Assembly: GCF_049445795.1 (NCBI RefSeq)
Contig: NZ_JBMSDT010000001.1
Coordinates: 62,001-126,000 of the forward strand
Source: Larkinella sp049445795
GTDB taxonomy: Bacteria > Bacteroidota > Bacteroidia > Cytophagales > Spirosomataceae
Length of the DNA: 64,000 nt
Direction of reading: 5' to 3'
Both the position numbers and the translations under genes were made by a program. Positions 16,983 to 26,083 of the stretch are shown one piece after another (position 1 is the stretch's first letter; every line of letters begins with the position of its first letter). The notes beneath the pieces are model-generated. The model saw only the letters and a list, made by a program, of their open reading frames with translations, searched no databases and was not told the DNA's origin.

Positions 16983-17900
16983 ATGCGTGCACTTGTTCTG
17001 GGGGGCGGTTCGCTCAAAGGAGCGTTTCAGGCCGGGGCTATTCAGGCCATTCTGGAAGGCGGTTTTGAGCCGGAAGCCATTTATGGTATCTCGGTCGGCA
17101 GTTTGAATGCGGTTTTCCTGGCCCACGAAGCCGGAAAGCAGTTTGCCGAACACGGCACGGTCGATTGGCCCAAAGCCGGTCGGCGGCTGATCGAGTTCTG
17201 GGTCCGGAACATTACCCGCCCCGAAGATGTAGCCGTGATTCGCTCGCGGTTCATGATGGGCTACAACACCCTGATGAGCCGGTTCGACGGACTGCTCGAC
17301 AACGCGCCCCTGCAAAATTTGATTAAAGCTAATATCCAGCTTCCGACGCTCGTGAACAGCCCGGTCAAACTGAAAGTCGGGGCTGTCGATATTATTAAAG
17401 GCGATATGATTTACGCCAGCAACGACGATACCTCGATTCTGGATTACGTCATTGCCAGCAGTTCGCTGCCGTTTCTGATGCCCGCCGTCTGCATCGACAA
17501 AGACCCCCAGAAAATGTACCTCGACGGCGGTTTGCGGGAAGTGGCCCCGCTCCGGGAAGCCATCGACGACGGTGCCAATACCCTGGTTTGTGTGGCCTGC
17601 CACGCGAAACGGATTTTTACCGAGAAATTCAACTACCGCAGCCTGCTCAATCTGGTCGAGCGGGTGAAGGATATTACCGTTAACCAGCTCGTCAACAACG
17701 ATATCGCCTGGGCCGAACGCTGGATCGAGCGCGAAAAACTGCGTGGCAAAGACATGCACCTGACAATCATCCGCCCGCATGAACCACTTTACCTGAACCT
17801 GATGCGGTTTTCGTCCGACGACATTGGCCGCCTGATCGTTCAGGGCTATCAGCACGCGACGGAAGTGCTCCGGGTCGAGGGCATTGAGCGGAAGGTGTGA
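16983..17900 (+). CDS. Patatin-like phospholipase
   Basis: 305 residues from ATG 16983; a longer frame from 16926 would translate the repeat and is rejected. It has the glycine-rich oxyanion loop LGGGSLKGAFQAGA, nucleophile elbow GISVG (Ser37) and a DGG motif for the catalytic Asp (YLDGGLREVAPL). Patatins are lipid acyl hydrolases. No signal peptide, so cytoplasmic. Its stop lies 6 nt from the convergent MNIO stop with no terminator between. Confidence 0.85.
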   Translation: MRALVLGGGSLKGAFQAGAIQAILEGGFEPEAIYGISVGSLNAVFLAHEAGKQFAEHGTVDWPKAGRRLIEFWVRNITRPEDVAVIRSRFMMGYNTLMSRFDGLLDNAPLQNLIKANIQLPTLVNSPVKLKVGAVDIIKGDMIYASNDDTSILDYVIASSSLPFLMPAVCIDKDPQKMYLDGGLREVAPLREAIDDGANTLVCVACHAKRIFTEKFNYRSLLNLVERVKDITVNQLVNNDIAWAERWIEREKLRGKDMHLTIIRPHEPLYLNLMRFSSDDIGRLIVQGYQHATEVLRVEGIERKV

Positions 17901-17906
17901 ACCAAT

Positions 17907-19046
17907 TCAATCATCAAACCCGTTCCGCCACTTCTGAGCAATGGCAATGGCGGTTTCCAACATGGCAGGCTGCCAGCTTTCGACTTCCCAGGCCGAATTA
18001 GCCAGATTCGAAGTCGCCAGCAATGCCCGGGCGTGCTGACAGTCGGTTGCGGTTTCCAGAATCGCGGCTAAGGCTCGCTGCTGCTCGTACAGGCTTTGAT
18101 CTTCCAGTGGTGGTTTTTGAGTCAAAATGGAAGAATCTGGCAAACAGGTCGGATGACCGGCAAAGTCAGCGGTTTTATTCGTTCCCTGCACGATGGCATT
18201 CAGACGCCGGAAGTCGGCGGCAAAACCGGCCTGGGCCTCGACGGTCTCCAGACTTCCGCCGATTTGTTCGAGCACAATGTACTTTATAGTCGGACAACGG
18301 TCGATTGCCGTTTCGAGCCAGTCGAACAGCCGGGCCGGTACCCGATCGTCGTGCGTATCGCGCCGAATCGTGCGGCCCGGTTCAATCGCCGACGGTTCCC
18401 AGCTTCCGCCCGACAGGTGAATTTCTCGCACCCGGTCCAGTGGGTAAAGCGCCAGCAAGTCCTCGAAAGAAACCTTGAAATTATGGTGCTGGCAATAGAG
18501 GTTATGCAGGTCCAGAATCAGAAAGCCATTCACCGGTTCGACCAGCCGGTGCAAATAATCGCCCTGCCGCTTCACCTCTTCGAGCGAATAGGCAAACGCC
18601 AGGTTTTCGAGCCCCGCCGGGCAGCTAGCCGCGTCCTGAATCCGCCGGAGCCGGTCCTGCCCGATGGCCAGCGTCGTAGCCGTCAGCGGCACACTGAGTG
18701 GAGCACCTTTGTGAAAATCGGCACCTGTCATGAAGCCAAAATGTTCGGTGACGTGGTCAAACCGGTACCGACCGGCGAGCGTTCGAAGCTGATTCAGCCA
18801 GGCCTGCTGCTCGGACGACCAGCGGCCCGAAAACAGCGAAAAAAACACGCCGTGGCCCACGAGCCGCCCGGCTTCGCCATACGTCCGGAGCAATTCATCA
18901 AACCAGTCGGGAAACGATTCGTACTGAAACAAGGTATCGAAGGCCCATTCCAGCGCGTCCACTTCCCCGGTTTCCCACAAAGGCAGACTGGCCTGCAAGA
19001 GGTGAACATCCCAGTTACAGGCCAGTGCCGCGTACCGTGCTGCCAT
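17907..19046 (-). CDS. MNIO (DUF692) family multinuclear iron enzyme with C-terminal extension
   Basis: 379 residues. TIM-barrel motifs with the usual metal ligands are visible: VGHGVFF (His65), HVTEHFGFM (His98, Glu101), LENLAF (Glu147, Asn148), LDLHNLY (Asp179, His181, Asn182), IHLSGG (His210), DTHDD (Asp230, His232) and VLEQIGG (Glu260). MNIO enzymes (MbnB, TglH, ChrH, BufB) oxidatively modify Cys or Asp of a peptide, usually with a separate partner protein. Here residues ~285-379 form an extra domain and no partner gene is adjacent, so the partner may be fused. It starts 15 nt after a Cys-containing 53-residue peptide gene, the likely substrate. Confidence 0.85.
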   Translation of the reverse strand: MAARYAALACNWDVHLLQASLPLWETGEVDALEWAFDTLFQYESFPDWFDELLRTYGEAGRLVGHGVFFSLFSGRWSSEQQAWLNQLRTLAGRYRFDHVTEHFGFMTGADFHKGAPLSVPLTATTLAIGQDRLRRIQDAASCPAGLENLAFAYSLEEVKRQGDYLHRLVEPVNGFLILDLHNLYCQHHNFKVSFEDLLALYPLDRVREIHLSGGSWEPSAIEPGRTIRRDTHDDRVPARLFDWLETAIDRCPTIKYIVLEQIGGSLETVEAQAGFAADFRRLNAIVQGTNKTADFAGHPTCLPDSSILTQKPPLEDQSLYEQQRALAAILETATDCQHARALLATSNLANSAWEVESWQPAMLETAIAIAQKWRNGFDD

Positions 19047-19061
19047 TTCCTGTTCCGTATT

Positions 19062-19223
19062 TTAACCCAGACCGCAGGCCGGACAGTTATAGGGTTGTTG
19101 TTGCTCGGGATTTTTCTTGTCCTTTTCAGGTTTCACATCGTCATCCACCCCGCAGGCCGTATTGACGGTTGTAACCGTAACGGCCACAGCAATTGTCTGA
19201 AGCAAGGTTTTCGGGAGTTTCAT
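19062..19223 (-). CDS. Candidate MNIO substrate peptide (53 residues, C-terminal CPACGLG)
   Basis: Too short for standard gene tracks. The frame from ATG 19223 to TAA 19062 gives 53 residues: MKLPK, a hydrophobic stretch (~7-22), TACG with Cys24, a charged Asp/Lys linker (27-38), QQQ, and PYNCPACGLG at the end. Only three Cys are present: 24, 47 and 50. This layout (hydrophobic leader, charged linker, short Cys-bearing tail) fits the precursors of MNIO pathways such as ChrA of Chryseobacterium. The gene is 15 nt upstream of the MNIO gene in the same direction. Cys24 could instead be a weak lipobox. Confidence 0.75.
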   Translation of the reverse strand: MKLPKTLLQTIAVAVTVTTVNTACGVDDDVKPEKDKKNPEQQQPYNCPACGLG

Positions 19224-19488
19224 AGGATAAAGCCGACCGGGGAAATGCCGGTCATTCGAACAGATTCCGTTGAGGCCGAAAGGGTTGGAAGTCTGTTCAT
19301 TTTTTGTTTTTACCCAGTTTCACCGTTAAAAAACCGCTACCCAATTATCGTAACAATCCGGTCGATCTGCCGGTTATCCAGCTACACCAAGACAAAAGAA
19401 GAAAGAGACTAGACAAGCGATTGGTTGCCTAAAAAATGAACGGCAGTCTCTCATCTTTTCTCTATCTTCTAAATACTCTAAATACTAT

Positions 19489-19944
19489 ATGAACGATCCA
19501 GCAAAAAGCCTTTGGCAAGCCCTCGGCAGCGGTCTGTTGGGCGCAACGGTCTTGACGGTAGTCCACGAAACCGCCCGGCATTTGATCGCCGAAGCCCCCC
19601 GGGCCGACATTCTCGGCATGCGGGCCATCCGAAAAGTAATGGATAAAACCGATGCCAGGCAACCCGACGACGATACGCTCCACACCTGGGCGTTAGGGGG
19701 TGATTTGGTAGCAAACACGGTTTACTACAGCCTGATCGGGTTGGCTTCTCCCCGCTACGCTCTGCTGACCGGTACTGCTCTCGGACTGGCTGCGGGGGCC
19801 GGAGCGGTGGCGCTGCCGGGGCCGATGGGCCTGGGAACCGCCCCGAGCCAACGGACTACGGCTACGGCCGCCATGACTGTCGGCTGGTACCTGCTCGGTG
19901 GCTTAGCCACAGCCGGAGTGTATACCTTGCTGAAGCGTCGGTGA
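19489..19944 (+). CDS. Small hydrophobic protein, unknown function
   Basis: 151 residues, ATG at 19489. Hydrophobic Gly/Ala-rich segments at ~10-25, ~65-80, ~85-105 and ~128-147 suggest a membrane protein; a RAIRKVMDKTDARQPDDD stretch is polar. No family recognised. The 265-nt gap upstream contains an AGAAAGAGACT...AGTCTCTCATCTTTT inverted repeat (about 19397-19462) and nothing else that can be identified. Confidence 0.65.
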   Translation: MNDPAKSLWQALGSGLLGATVLTVVHETARHLIAEAPRADILGMRAIRKVMDKTDARQPDDDTLHTWALGGDLVANTVYYSLIGLASPRYALLTGTALGLAAGAGAVALPGPMGLGTAPSQRTTATAAMTVGWYLLGGLATAGVYTLLKRR

Positions 19945-20026
19945 GAATGGAAGAGCAACAGGTCGTTTTTTACACGAAGTTGAAGCATTTTCCGTTCATA
20001 GGAAAAATCGTCCTGTTCCGTCGTTT

Positions 20027-20485
20027 ATGAAAACCGCTTTCTTGCTTGGCCTGATGCTGAACACATTATGCGCAACAGAAGCCCACTGCGCTGCCTTGCT
20101 GATGAAGGCAGACTCTTTGCCGGGGGCATCTTCCGGCGGTTTTACCCGGGTCCGGTTTCAATCCGCTCCGTCAAGGATTGCGTTTCAGCCTGTGTTGTCG
20201 CTACACGGTTTTTCACAATCGGTCCGGCGCGTGGGCGTAACCCATGCCGAAGCCGGTGATGTTAGCATAGGCATGGCATTAGGTCTCGATGAAAAGAGCC
20301 TTGCTGTTTGGGCGAATAATGAGCTTTTAGAACCCGGTAAAGATTATATCTACCTGCCCGAAGGAAACCGGGTCCGGATTCTGAACCAGCGGGTACTGGC
20401 ATCGGACGGAACCCTTGAAATTATGTATAAAGCCCAGCGGTTTAGGCCCCACCCCCGCTTTGCCATTTCGACGGAACCCAAATGA
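20027..20485 (+). CDS. Secreted protein of unknown function
   Basis: 152 residues. N-terminal signal (MKTAFLLGLMLNTLCATEA), then a beta-rich mature region with a repeated-strand look (DYIYLPEGNRVRILNQRVL). No domain recognised. Convergent with the OmpA-family gene, 16 nt apart. Confidence 0.6.
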   Translation: MKTAFLLGLMLNTLCATEAHCAALLMKADSLPGASSGGFTRVRFQSAPSRIAFQPVLSLHGFSQSVRRVGVTHAEAGDVSIGMALGLDEKSLAVWANNELLEPGKDYIYLPEGNRVRILNQRVLASDGTLEIMYKAQRFRPHPRFAISTEPK

Positions 20486-20501
20486 ATCAGCGCATTGGGG
20501 C

Positions 20502-21827
20502 TTAGTTTCGCGAGAAGTGAATGACCACCCGGCGGTTTCGGGTTTTGCTTTCCTCCGAATCATTGGGAGCCACGGGCGAATCCGGCCCTTTCCAGGTCAT
20601 CGAAAGCTGGCTCAACTGCGCGCCTTTCAAGCGCAGGTAATGCGCCACGGCTCGCGCCCGGTACTCGGACAGGGTAATGTTCAACTCGCGCTTGCCAACA
20701 TTGTCGGAATGCCCCGTAATCCGTGCGAACAGGGTTGGTTGGGTTGCCAGCACCCCGTAGACCGAATCCAGCCGGAGTTTGGCTTCTTGGCGTAAACCGT
20801 ATTCACTTTGGTCGAAGTAAAGCACCGTGCTGTCGAAAAACTTCCGGGATGCCGTTGAGCCAGCATTGGAGGAAAAAACCGCCGTCGGGTCCGGGTTGGT
20901 CGCACCCATCTGCATGAACATCAGACCAGGTTTGGCAACCAGTTTTTCGTTCATCAGTAATTGGCCATCCGAAGTCGTTGCAGAAAACTCGTATTCTTCG
21001 CCGGGATTCAACAAGCCTGGATGCCTAAACTGGATGGGAAACTCCGTTTCGAACCATATTTGATTTCTTGCCATATGGTGGAATTTATACTTGACTTTGC
21101 GGTCTTTCGGAACGTCGTACGACATAGCCAGGTTGTTGTTGAGCGGCAGGAGTTTGATTTGGCAAAGGTATTCCGGCGCTGTTGATGAACCCGTCCTGAT
21201 TTCGCCCCGGTACGGCTGAAAGCCCCGGGCGCGTACCTCGAAGGTCAGTTGATCATCCGGTCGGAACCAGGCCCCCGTTGGTATCCGGGTCGAATCGACC
21301 GGCAGACACTGCGTTTGGCCGGTCCGGGCGCTCGTTACACAAACCGTAGCCTGCATTCGCCGGAATGATCGGGCTTCCAGCACCCTGAAGAAGAGGGTTT
21401 TATCATCTTTTTTCGCCCGGTTATTCACCTTTTTTTGGTTCCGGGGCTCCACAGCGTCATACGCCCGAAGCACTTGTTGCGAATCCGGGCTGATGGTCGG
21501 TATATCAATGGTAAAGTGAGCCTTCCGGTCGATGTTGCCCAAAACCGTAACCGGCACGGTGGTGCTTGGGTAGCCCTCGGCTTCGAAGGTCAGCGCCTGG
21601 ATGGATGTCGGAATCCGGAGCCAGAACAAACCGGCCGGGTTGCTTTCGCCCATCAGCACTCGTTGCCCGTCCAAGGTGCCGAAAATCCGGGTTTTCAGGT
21701 CAACGCCGGTGGTGACATCCCAGTAAATTCCACTGACCAAAAGGCTGTCGGAAATCGGAGTATCATACAAACTTTCCGGTTTCGGACTTGTCAGGCATAG
21801 CAGGCCGGAGAGTAGCAGCGAAAACAT
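20502..21827 (-). CDS. OmpA family outer-membrane/periplasmic protein
   Basis: 441 residues. A C-terminal OmpA peptidoglycan-binding domain (~325-441) shows ITGHSDNVG and LSEYRARAVAHYL, the DAP-binding Asp and Arg positions. The N-terminal two thirds look like successive beta-sandwich regions, with a short signal (MFSLLLSGLLCLTS). It anchors the outer membrane to peptidoglycan. Conserved Cys pairs at ~165-205 may form disulfides. Confidence 0.8.
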   Translation of the reverse strand: MFSLLLSGLLCLTSPKPESLYDTPISDSLLVSGIYWDVTTGVDLKTRIFGTLDGQRVLMGESNPAGLFWLRIPTSIQALTFEAEGYPSTTVPVTVLGNIDRKAHFTIDIPTISPDSQQVLRAYDAVEPRNQKKVNNRAKKDDKTLFFRVLEARSFRRMQATVCVTSARTGQTQCLPVDSTRIPTGAWFRPDDQLTFEVRARGFQPYRGEIRTGSSTAPEYLCQIKLLPLNNNLAMSYDVPKDRKVKYKFHHMARNQIWFETEFPIQFRHPGLLNPGEEYEFSATTSDGQLLMNEKLVAKPGLMFMQMGATNPDPTAVFSSNAGSTASRKFFDSTVLYFDQSEYGLRQEAKLRLDSVYGVLATQPTLFARITGHSDNVGKRELNITLSEYRARAVAHYLRLKGAQLSQLSMTWKGPDSPVAPNDSEESKTRNRRVVIHFSRN

Positions 21828-21925
21828 TGGCGATACGGTTTAGGAATGAGCAGTTGGGTTCGGATTCTCGCTGCGGCACGGCCGGAAAGATCGGAATTTC
21901 GTTGAAAACGCAAAACCGACCGCTG

Positions 21926-22714
21926 TTACCGGCACGTTATGGTAAAGTCCAGTATCGTGTAATACGTGTTGCCGTTTTCGACAAAATCGGTGTACCGACG
22001 AGTGGGGCGCCCCTCGCTATCAAACAGGTAGTGATAGTCGACACGGGAAGTCACCGAGCCATCACCGGCATGATCCTCTTCCTGAATGAGCAGGTTGCGG
22101 CTGGCTTTGCCCATAAATTCCGGCTCTACGTAGCCAATGTTGGGTTTAGAGAGGTTATACGCAAACGTCCGGTAGCTGTTGACCGCCCCTCCCGGCGTTG
22201 AACGGTATTCGATCCGGACAACATTGCCATTTTCGATAATGTAATTGGTCGTCCCGGACTCGTTCGTGTCTTCGATCAAATACCCTTCTGAATCGTAGCT
22301 CAATCCGGTTCGGGCCCACAAGCCGCGCTCATTGACCGGAAACACATCGACCGCTACGGGCTCAGGCGAACCAAAGTTATACACCTTGCGCGTCACTGCC
22401 GTCGGACTGTATTCATACGTCGTACGCTGATCGACCGTGCTGCCAATAAACCGGTAATACTGACGCTCAATCAGCCGGTTTTGCTCATCAAACTGGTAAG
22501 AATACGATCGGGCTTTACCAATCGGGATCTGTTGTCCGTCGAGTTCAAAGATTTCGTCCTTATTCCGAACTTCCCAAAAGGAGCTTTTTTCCAGAATGTC
22601 GAGGGTGCGAATCTGACAGTTGGGCGTTGACGGTTGATGATCCTGTACGGTACAGGCATCGAGGAACATCAACAACGTTGCCGGCAGGCAACACAGGCGG
22701 AGAAATGATTTCAT
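21926..22714 (-). CDS. YD-repeat-like lipoprotein
   Basis: 262 residues from ATG 22714 (a longer frame to 22762 exists but lacks a good signal). The signal ends LDAC, with Cys at ~20. The mature part consists of strand pairs such as YSYQFDEQNRLIERQYYRF and LSYDSEGYLIED, like RHS/YD-type or DUF4595-type beta-sheet proteins, but no cleavage or toxin domain is present. Function unknown, surface lipoprotein. Confidence 0.6.
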   Translation of the reverse strand: MKSFLRLCCLPATLLMFLDACTVQDHQPSTPNCQIRTLDILEKSSFWEVRNKDEIFELDGQQIPIGKARSYSYQFDEQNRLIERQYYRFIGSTVDQRTTYEYSPTAVTRKVYNFGSPEPVAVDVFPVNERGLWARTGLSYDSEGYLIEDTNESGTTNYIIENGNVVRIEYRSTPGGAVNSYRTFAYNLSKPNIGYVEPEFMGKASRNLLIQEEDHAGDGSVTSRVDYHYLFDSEGRPTRRYTDFVENGNTYYTILDFTITCR

Positions 22715-22926
22715 AGCGGTGTAGGATTTTGGAAAACAATTACCTAGCAAGAGCAGAATCACCGGAAAAAGGTTGCAGTGTTGTCAGAAAATTTACTAAA
22801 TGCTCTGAAACTAGGCAACTCGTTGGTTTACATCCCTGCTTTCAGCGAAAATAAAAAGCATACAGGTTGGCTAACAATTGGCGGAAAAACCGGTTAGGCA
22901 AAATAACAATCAAACCCTGGTGAGAG

Positions 22927-23193
22927 ATGACGGAGGAAGAGCAAAACGAAATCAATGCCAAACAGGCCATTAGTCCGGCCGGTTTAGGCGATCAGTCGGT
23001 GAGCGGAACCAGCGGCCTGGGCAGCCAGATTCCGGATGAGGAAATCAACGATATCCCGCCCAGCGACCTGGAAGACAAGTACCTCGATGGGGATGTCGAT
23101 GAAACCGGGGCCAATGTCCGGGAATCGCATCCGAACCGCAACCGAAACGGAAAACCGCAACTCGATAAACCTTCCTACGGGGGAGGTCACTAA
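22927..23193 (+). CDS. Small acidic hydrophilic protein
   Basis: 88 residues, no signal or hydrophobic segment; rich in Glu, Asp, Asn and Gly, probably disordered. Unknown function. The 212-nt upstream region has no recognised gene. Followed directly by a strong terminator. Confidence 0.55.
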   Translation: MTEEEQNEINAKQAISPAGLGDQSVSGTSGLGSQIPDEEINDIPPSDLEDKYLDGDVDETGANVRESHPNRNRNGKPQLDKPSYGGGH

Positions 23194-23195
23194 CG

Positions 23196-23230
23196 GCAAA
23201 CGGGGCGCTCAGGCGCCCCGTTTGCTTTAT
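23196..23230 (+). terminator. Intrinsic terminator
   Basis: 13-nt perfect stem GCAAACGGGGCGC / GCGCCCCGTTTGC (23196-23208, 23213-23225) with a TCAG loop, then TTTAT. It sits between convergent genes. Confidence 0.9.
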
Positions 23231-23233
23231 GTA

Positions 23234-24685
23234 TTATTTCCGGTAATCGAGGGGCGGTTTTCGGTCGCCAGCCAGTGACTTGTACACAAACCCTTCTCCG
23301 CCCCGCGCCTGCTGCAATTCGGTTTTGGCCTGCTGCAAAACGGCCGGTTGCTGAAAGAGGTCGAGCGCCGTTAGGGCTATGGTTTTCGCGGCCACCATCA
23401 TGCCTTTAAAGCCAATCGACATCCCGTCGCAGGCCACGGCCTGCCAGCTATGCGCCGGTACGCCCGGCACCCAGGTCGCGGCCGACAAGCCGACGGTGGG
23501 CACCACCCAGCTAACGTCGCCCACATCGGTCGAAGCCGAACCCACGCTGTTCAGCCGGTAGGGCTGAATGTCCGCGGCCTGGCTCAGGGGCGGTAACTGA
23601 TCGGCGTTGACGGTTTTCCGAATCTGGTTGGCAAATTCCGTTTCCCGGTCCGAATACCGGTTTCCGCCCACCTGCTCCAGATTTTTTTGCATCAATTTGG
23701 CCAGCGTCTCGTTCGGCAGGAGGTTGTACAGGCCCGCAAGGACTTCATGGCTCATGGTGGTTTCGGTGCCGAGGGCGGCAGCCTGCGCAATTTTCATCAA
23801 CCGTCCCCACACTTCTTCCAACCCCTGGGCCGTTGGGTGCCGGATGGTGTATTCCACTTCGGCAAAATCGGGAACGATATTCGACGTCAGCCCGCCTTTT
23901 TTGATCACATAATGAATGCGCGTGGTCGACGTTACGTGTTCGCGCATCAGGTTGACCATGTAATTCATGGCTTCGACGGCATCCAGCGCCGACCGGCCTT
24001 TTTCGGGTGCGGCTGCTGCGTGAGCCGCCAGCCCGTTAAACTGGAAGTTGGCCACGCGATAGGCCAGCGACGAAGCCGGGCTGGCGCTGTTGGCGTCGCC
24101 GGGGTGCCAGTGCAGCACGGCATCTGTTTTGTCGAACAAACCAGCTTTAACCAGGTAGGTTTTGCCGCCCCCGGCTCCCTCTTCCGCCGGGGTGCCGACC
24201 AACTGAATGGTGCCGGATTTACCGGACGCTTGCAAATAATTTTTGACCGCTATGGCTGCCGCTACCGAGCCAACGCCAAACAGATTATGCCCGCACCCGT
24301 GACCGTAGGCATTTGGAACCAAGGGTTTGCGAAACGGCACCGAATCCTGCGACAAACCGGGCAGCGCATCCATTTCGGCCAGAATACTGATCACCGGGCT
24401 ACCTTTCCCGTAGACAGCCACAAAACCGGTCGGCATGTCAGCGACGCTGGTTGTGATTGTAAAGCCCTGCTGCTGGAGCTCCTTCTGTAAAAGGTTGCTG
24501 GTTTGGTGTTCCAGGTAACCGGGCTCGGCCAGTTTCCAGATCTGTTGCGCCAGTGATGAATAGTGGTGATACTGCTTGTCGAGTTGGGCAACGACAGTCG
24601 TTTTTTCTTTCTGAGCAAAAACCGGCCCAGCCAAAACCGCCAGCATCCAGCAAACAAAGACAGAAGTTTTTTGTAGTTTATACAT
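23234..24685 (-). CDS. M20 family metallo-aminoacylase (AbgB/p-aminobenzoyl-glutamate hydrolase-like)
   Basis: 483 residues with a signal peptide (~1-24, ending PVFAQ), so periplasmic. M20 motifs: ILAEMDALPG (metal Asp), GHGCGHNLFG, and GTPAEEGAGGGK with the catalytic Glu pair; a lid domain at ~220-330 contains GLAAHAAAAPEKGRSALDAVEAM. Members hydrolyse N-acyl or amide bonds of amino acids. Strong resemblance to the AbgB group; the substrate is not fixed by sequence. Confidence 0.85.
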   Translation of the reverse strand: MYKLQKTSVFVCWMLAVLAGPVFAQKEKTTVVAQLDKQYHHYSSLAQQIWKLAEPGYLEHQTSNLLQKELQQQGFTITTSVADMPTGFVAVYGKGSPVISILAEMDALPGLSQDSVPFRKPLVPNAYGHGCGHNLFGVGSVAAAIAVKNYLQASGKSGTIQLVGTPAEEGAGGGKTYLVKAGLFDKTDAVLHWHPGDANSASPASSLAYRVANFQFNGLAAHAAAAPEKGRSALDAVEAMNYMVNLMREHVTSTTRIHYVIKKGGLTSNIVPDFAEVEYTIRHPTAQGLEEVWGRLMKIAQAAALGTETTMSHEVLAGLYNLLPNETLAKLMQKNLEQVGGNRYSDRETEFANQIRKTVNADQLPPLSQAADIQPYRLNSVGSASTDVGDVSWVVPTVGLSAATWVPGVPAHSWQAVACDGMSIGFKGMMVAAKTIALTALDLFQQPAVLQQAKTELQQARGGEGFVYKSLAGDRKPPLDYRK

Positions 24686-24899
24686 AAAATAAGGTGATTA
24701 ATTTGGATGAGCAAACCCTTTTCCAAATTTTCGGTGGTTTGACCGAAAATATACGAAACAGCACACGTATTTGCTACCGGAAAACGCGCGAACAAACGGA
24801 AAACCAAACCGTATTTTTTTTACCAATACCTAAGAATCGTGGTGAACCGGTTCGGAACATTTCTTACTTTTCCGGCTCAAACTCTAATTCACCCATATC

Positions 24900-25322
24900 A
24901 TGGACATTAAACGCAATGCCACCGCCCATTGGGAAGGTTCGGGCAAAGACGGCAAAGGCACTCTGACCACCGCCAGCACCGTTTTGAACAACACGCAGTA
25001 TTCATTCAATACGCGGTTTGCCGATGGCGTAGGCACCAATCCGGAAGAACTCGTCGCGGCTGCTCACGCCGGTTGTTTCGCCATGAAGCTGGCCTTTAAC
25101 CTCCAGGAAGCCGGTTTTACGGCAACCTCCCTTGACGTAAAAGGCGTCATCACGCTCGATACCAACACCGGCAGTATCAGTAGTTCCAAACTGACCCTGA
25201 CGGCAAGCGTTCCGGACATAACGAAAGAAAAATTCGACGAACTCGTCGCGGATGCTGAAGCCAACTGCCCCATTTCCAAATTGCTCAATACCGCTATCAG
25301 CGTCGAGACAACGCTGGCTTAA
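24900..25322 (+). CDS. OsmC/Ohr family peroxiredoxin
   Basis: 140 residues. The two catalytic Cys are HAGCFAMKL (Cys59) and ANCPIS (Cys123), with Arg39 in NTRFADG. The length and the VGTNPEELVAAAHAGCF segment match the YhfA/OsmC subgroup rather than Ohr. Detoxifies organic hydroperoxides in the cytoplasm. Divergent from the M20 gene over a 214-nt AT-rich region with no further gene. Confidence 0.88.
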   Translation: MDIKRNATAHWEGSGKDGKGTLTTASTVLNNTQYSFNTRFADGVGTNPEELVAAAHAGCFAMKLAFNLQEAGFTATSLDVKGVITLDTNTGSISSSKLTLTASVPDITKEKFDELVADAEANCPISKLLNTAISVETTLA

Positions 25323-25334
25323 CACGGCCTTTTT

Positions 25335-25383
25335 ACAGACAGTCCCGCAGGCAGTTTTCAAGGCTGACGGGGCTGTCTGTTTT
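25335..25383 (+). terminator. Intrinsic terminator after the OsmC gene
   Basis: Stem ACAGACAGTCCCG / CGGGGCTGTCTGT (25335-25347, 25368-25380) with one bulge/mismatch and a ~20-nt loop, then TTTTC. Confidence 0.75.
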
Positions 25384-25501
25384 CATTTGCCGGTTTTCAA
25401 AATTTTCCTTTACCGACTACATACAATTATCAGCAGGCGGTTTTCGTTTGATAGATTGAAAATAATTCTCGATTTTCGAACATCCCTTTCGATCTACCAC
25501 A

Positions 25502-25969
25502 ATGACCAGAATCAGACTAGTATTTCTCCTTTTTATCTTCGTTGCGAGTGTATCGGCGTGTAAAAAAAGCGGCTCCGGGGAGGATGTCGATCCGCGCGAG
25601 CAGTACCTGGGCGTTTATGACATTGATTATTCGTCAAAAACGAGTGTAACACCAGGCTGGCCTACTTACAGCGAAGATGCTGGTGAAGGCACTATTACGA
25701 TCACGAAAGCAGATGGGGCCAACGAAATGAGCCTCTTAATCAACTTTGACAATTATAGCTCTACAGAGCTCGTCAAATTGAATGGCTCTGAGTTTACCAT
25801 GAATCGGACCAGGGATAATCTGCCCTTTGGAAACAAAGTTTACGATGGTGAATTTACGGGCACCGGCCGGTTTGAGGGCAATACCATTACGATGAATTCG
25901 GTCACCAAAGTTAGCCAGAACGGTGGCTTGGTCGAATGGAAACGGGCTTACAAAGGCTCAAAACGATAA
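25502..25969 (+). CDS. Small lipoprotein, unknown function
   Basis: 155 residues. Signal MTRIRLVFLLFIFVASVSAC with lipobox VSAC. The mature part is beta-strand rich with the GTYxGxYxxxx look of lipocalin-like small lipoproteins (YLGVYDIDYSS... FTGTGRFEGNTIT). No named domain. A strong terminator follows. Confidence 0.6.
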   Translation: MTRIRLVFLLFIFVASVSACKKSGSGEDVDPREQYLGVYDIDYSSKTSVTPGWPTYSEDAGEGTITITKADGANEMSLLINFDNYSSTELVKLNGSEFTMNRTRDNLPFGNKVYDGEFTGTGRFEGNTITMNSVTKVSQNGGLVEWKRAYKGSKR

Positions 25970-25981
25970 AAAGCATTCTTT

Positions 25982-26026
25982 AAAAAGTCCACCCGGTTTC
26001 TGAGGATGCCGGGTGGACTTTTTTGT
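25982..26026 (+). terminator. Intrinsic terminator
   Basis: 15-nt perfect stem AAAAAGTCCACCCGG / CCGGGTGGACTTTTT (25982-25996, 26009-26023) followed by TG; the A run on the left makes it bidirectional. Confidence 0.9.
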
Positions 26027-26083
26027 TTGCCGGTATTTTAGCGGTATTTTTACCAGAAGTAACCCATAAACCCCCGCGATTCA

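Noticed and set aside
18096..19412. A long plus-strand open frame across the MNIO gene
   Set aside because: Complementary to a gene with complete MNIO metal motifs; no domain or ribosome site on this strand.
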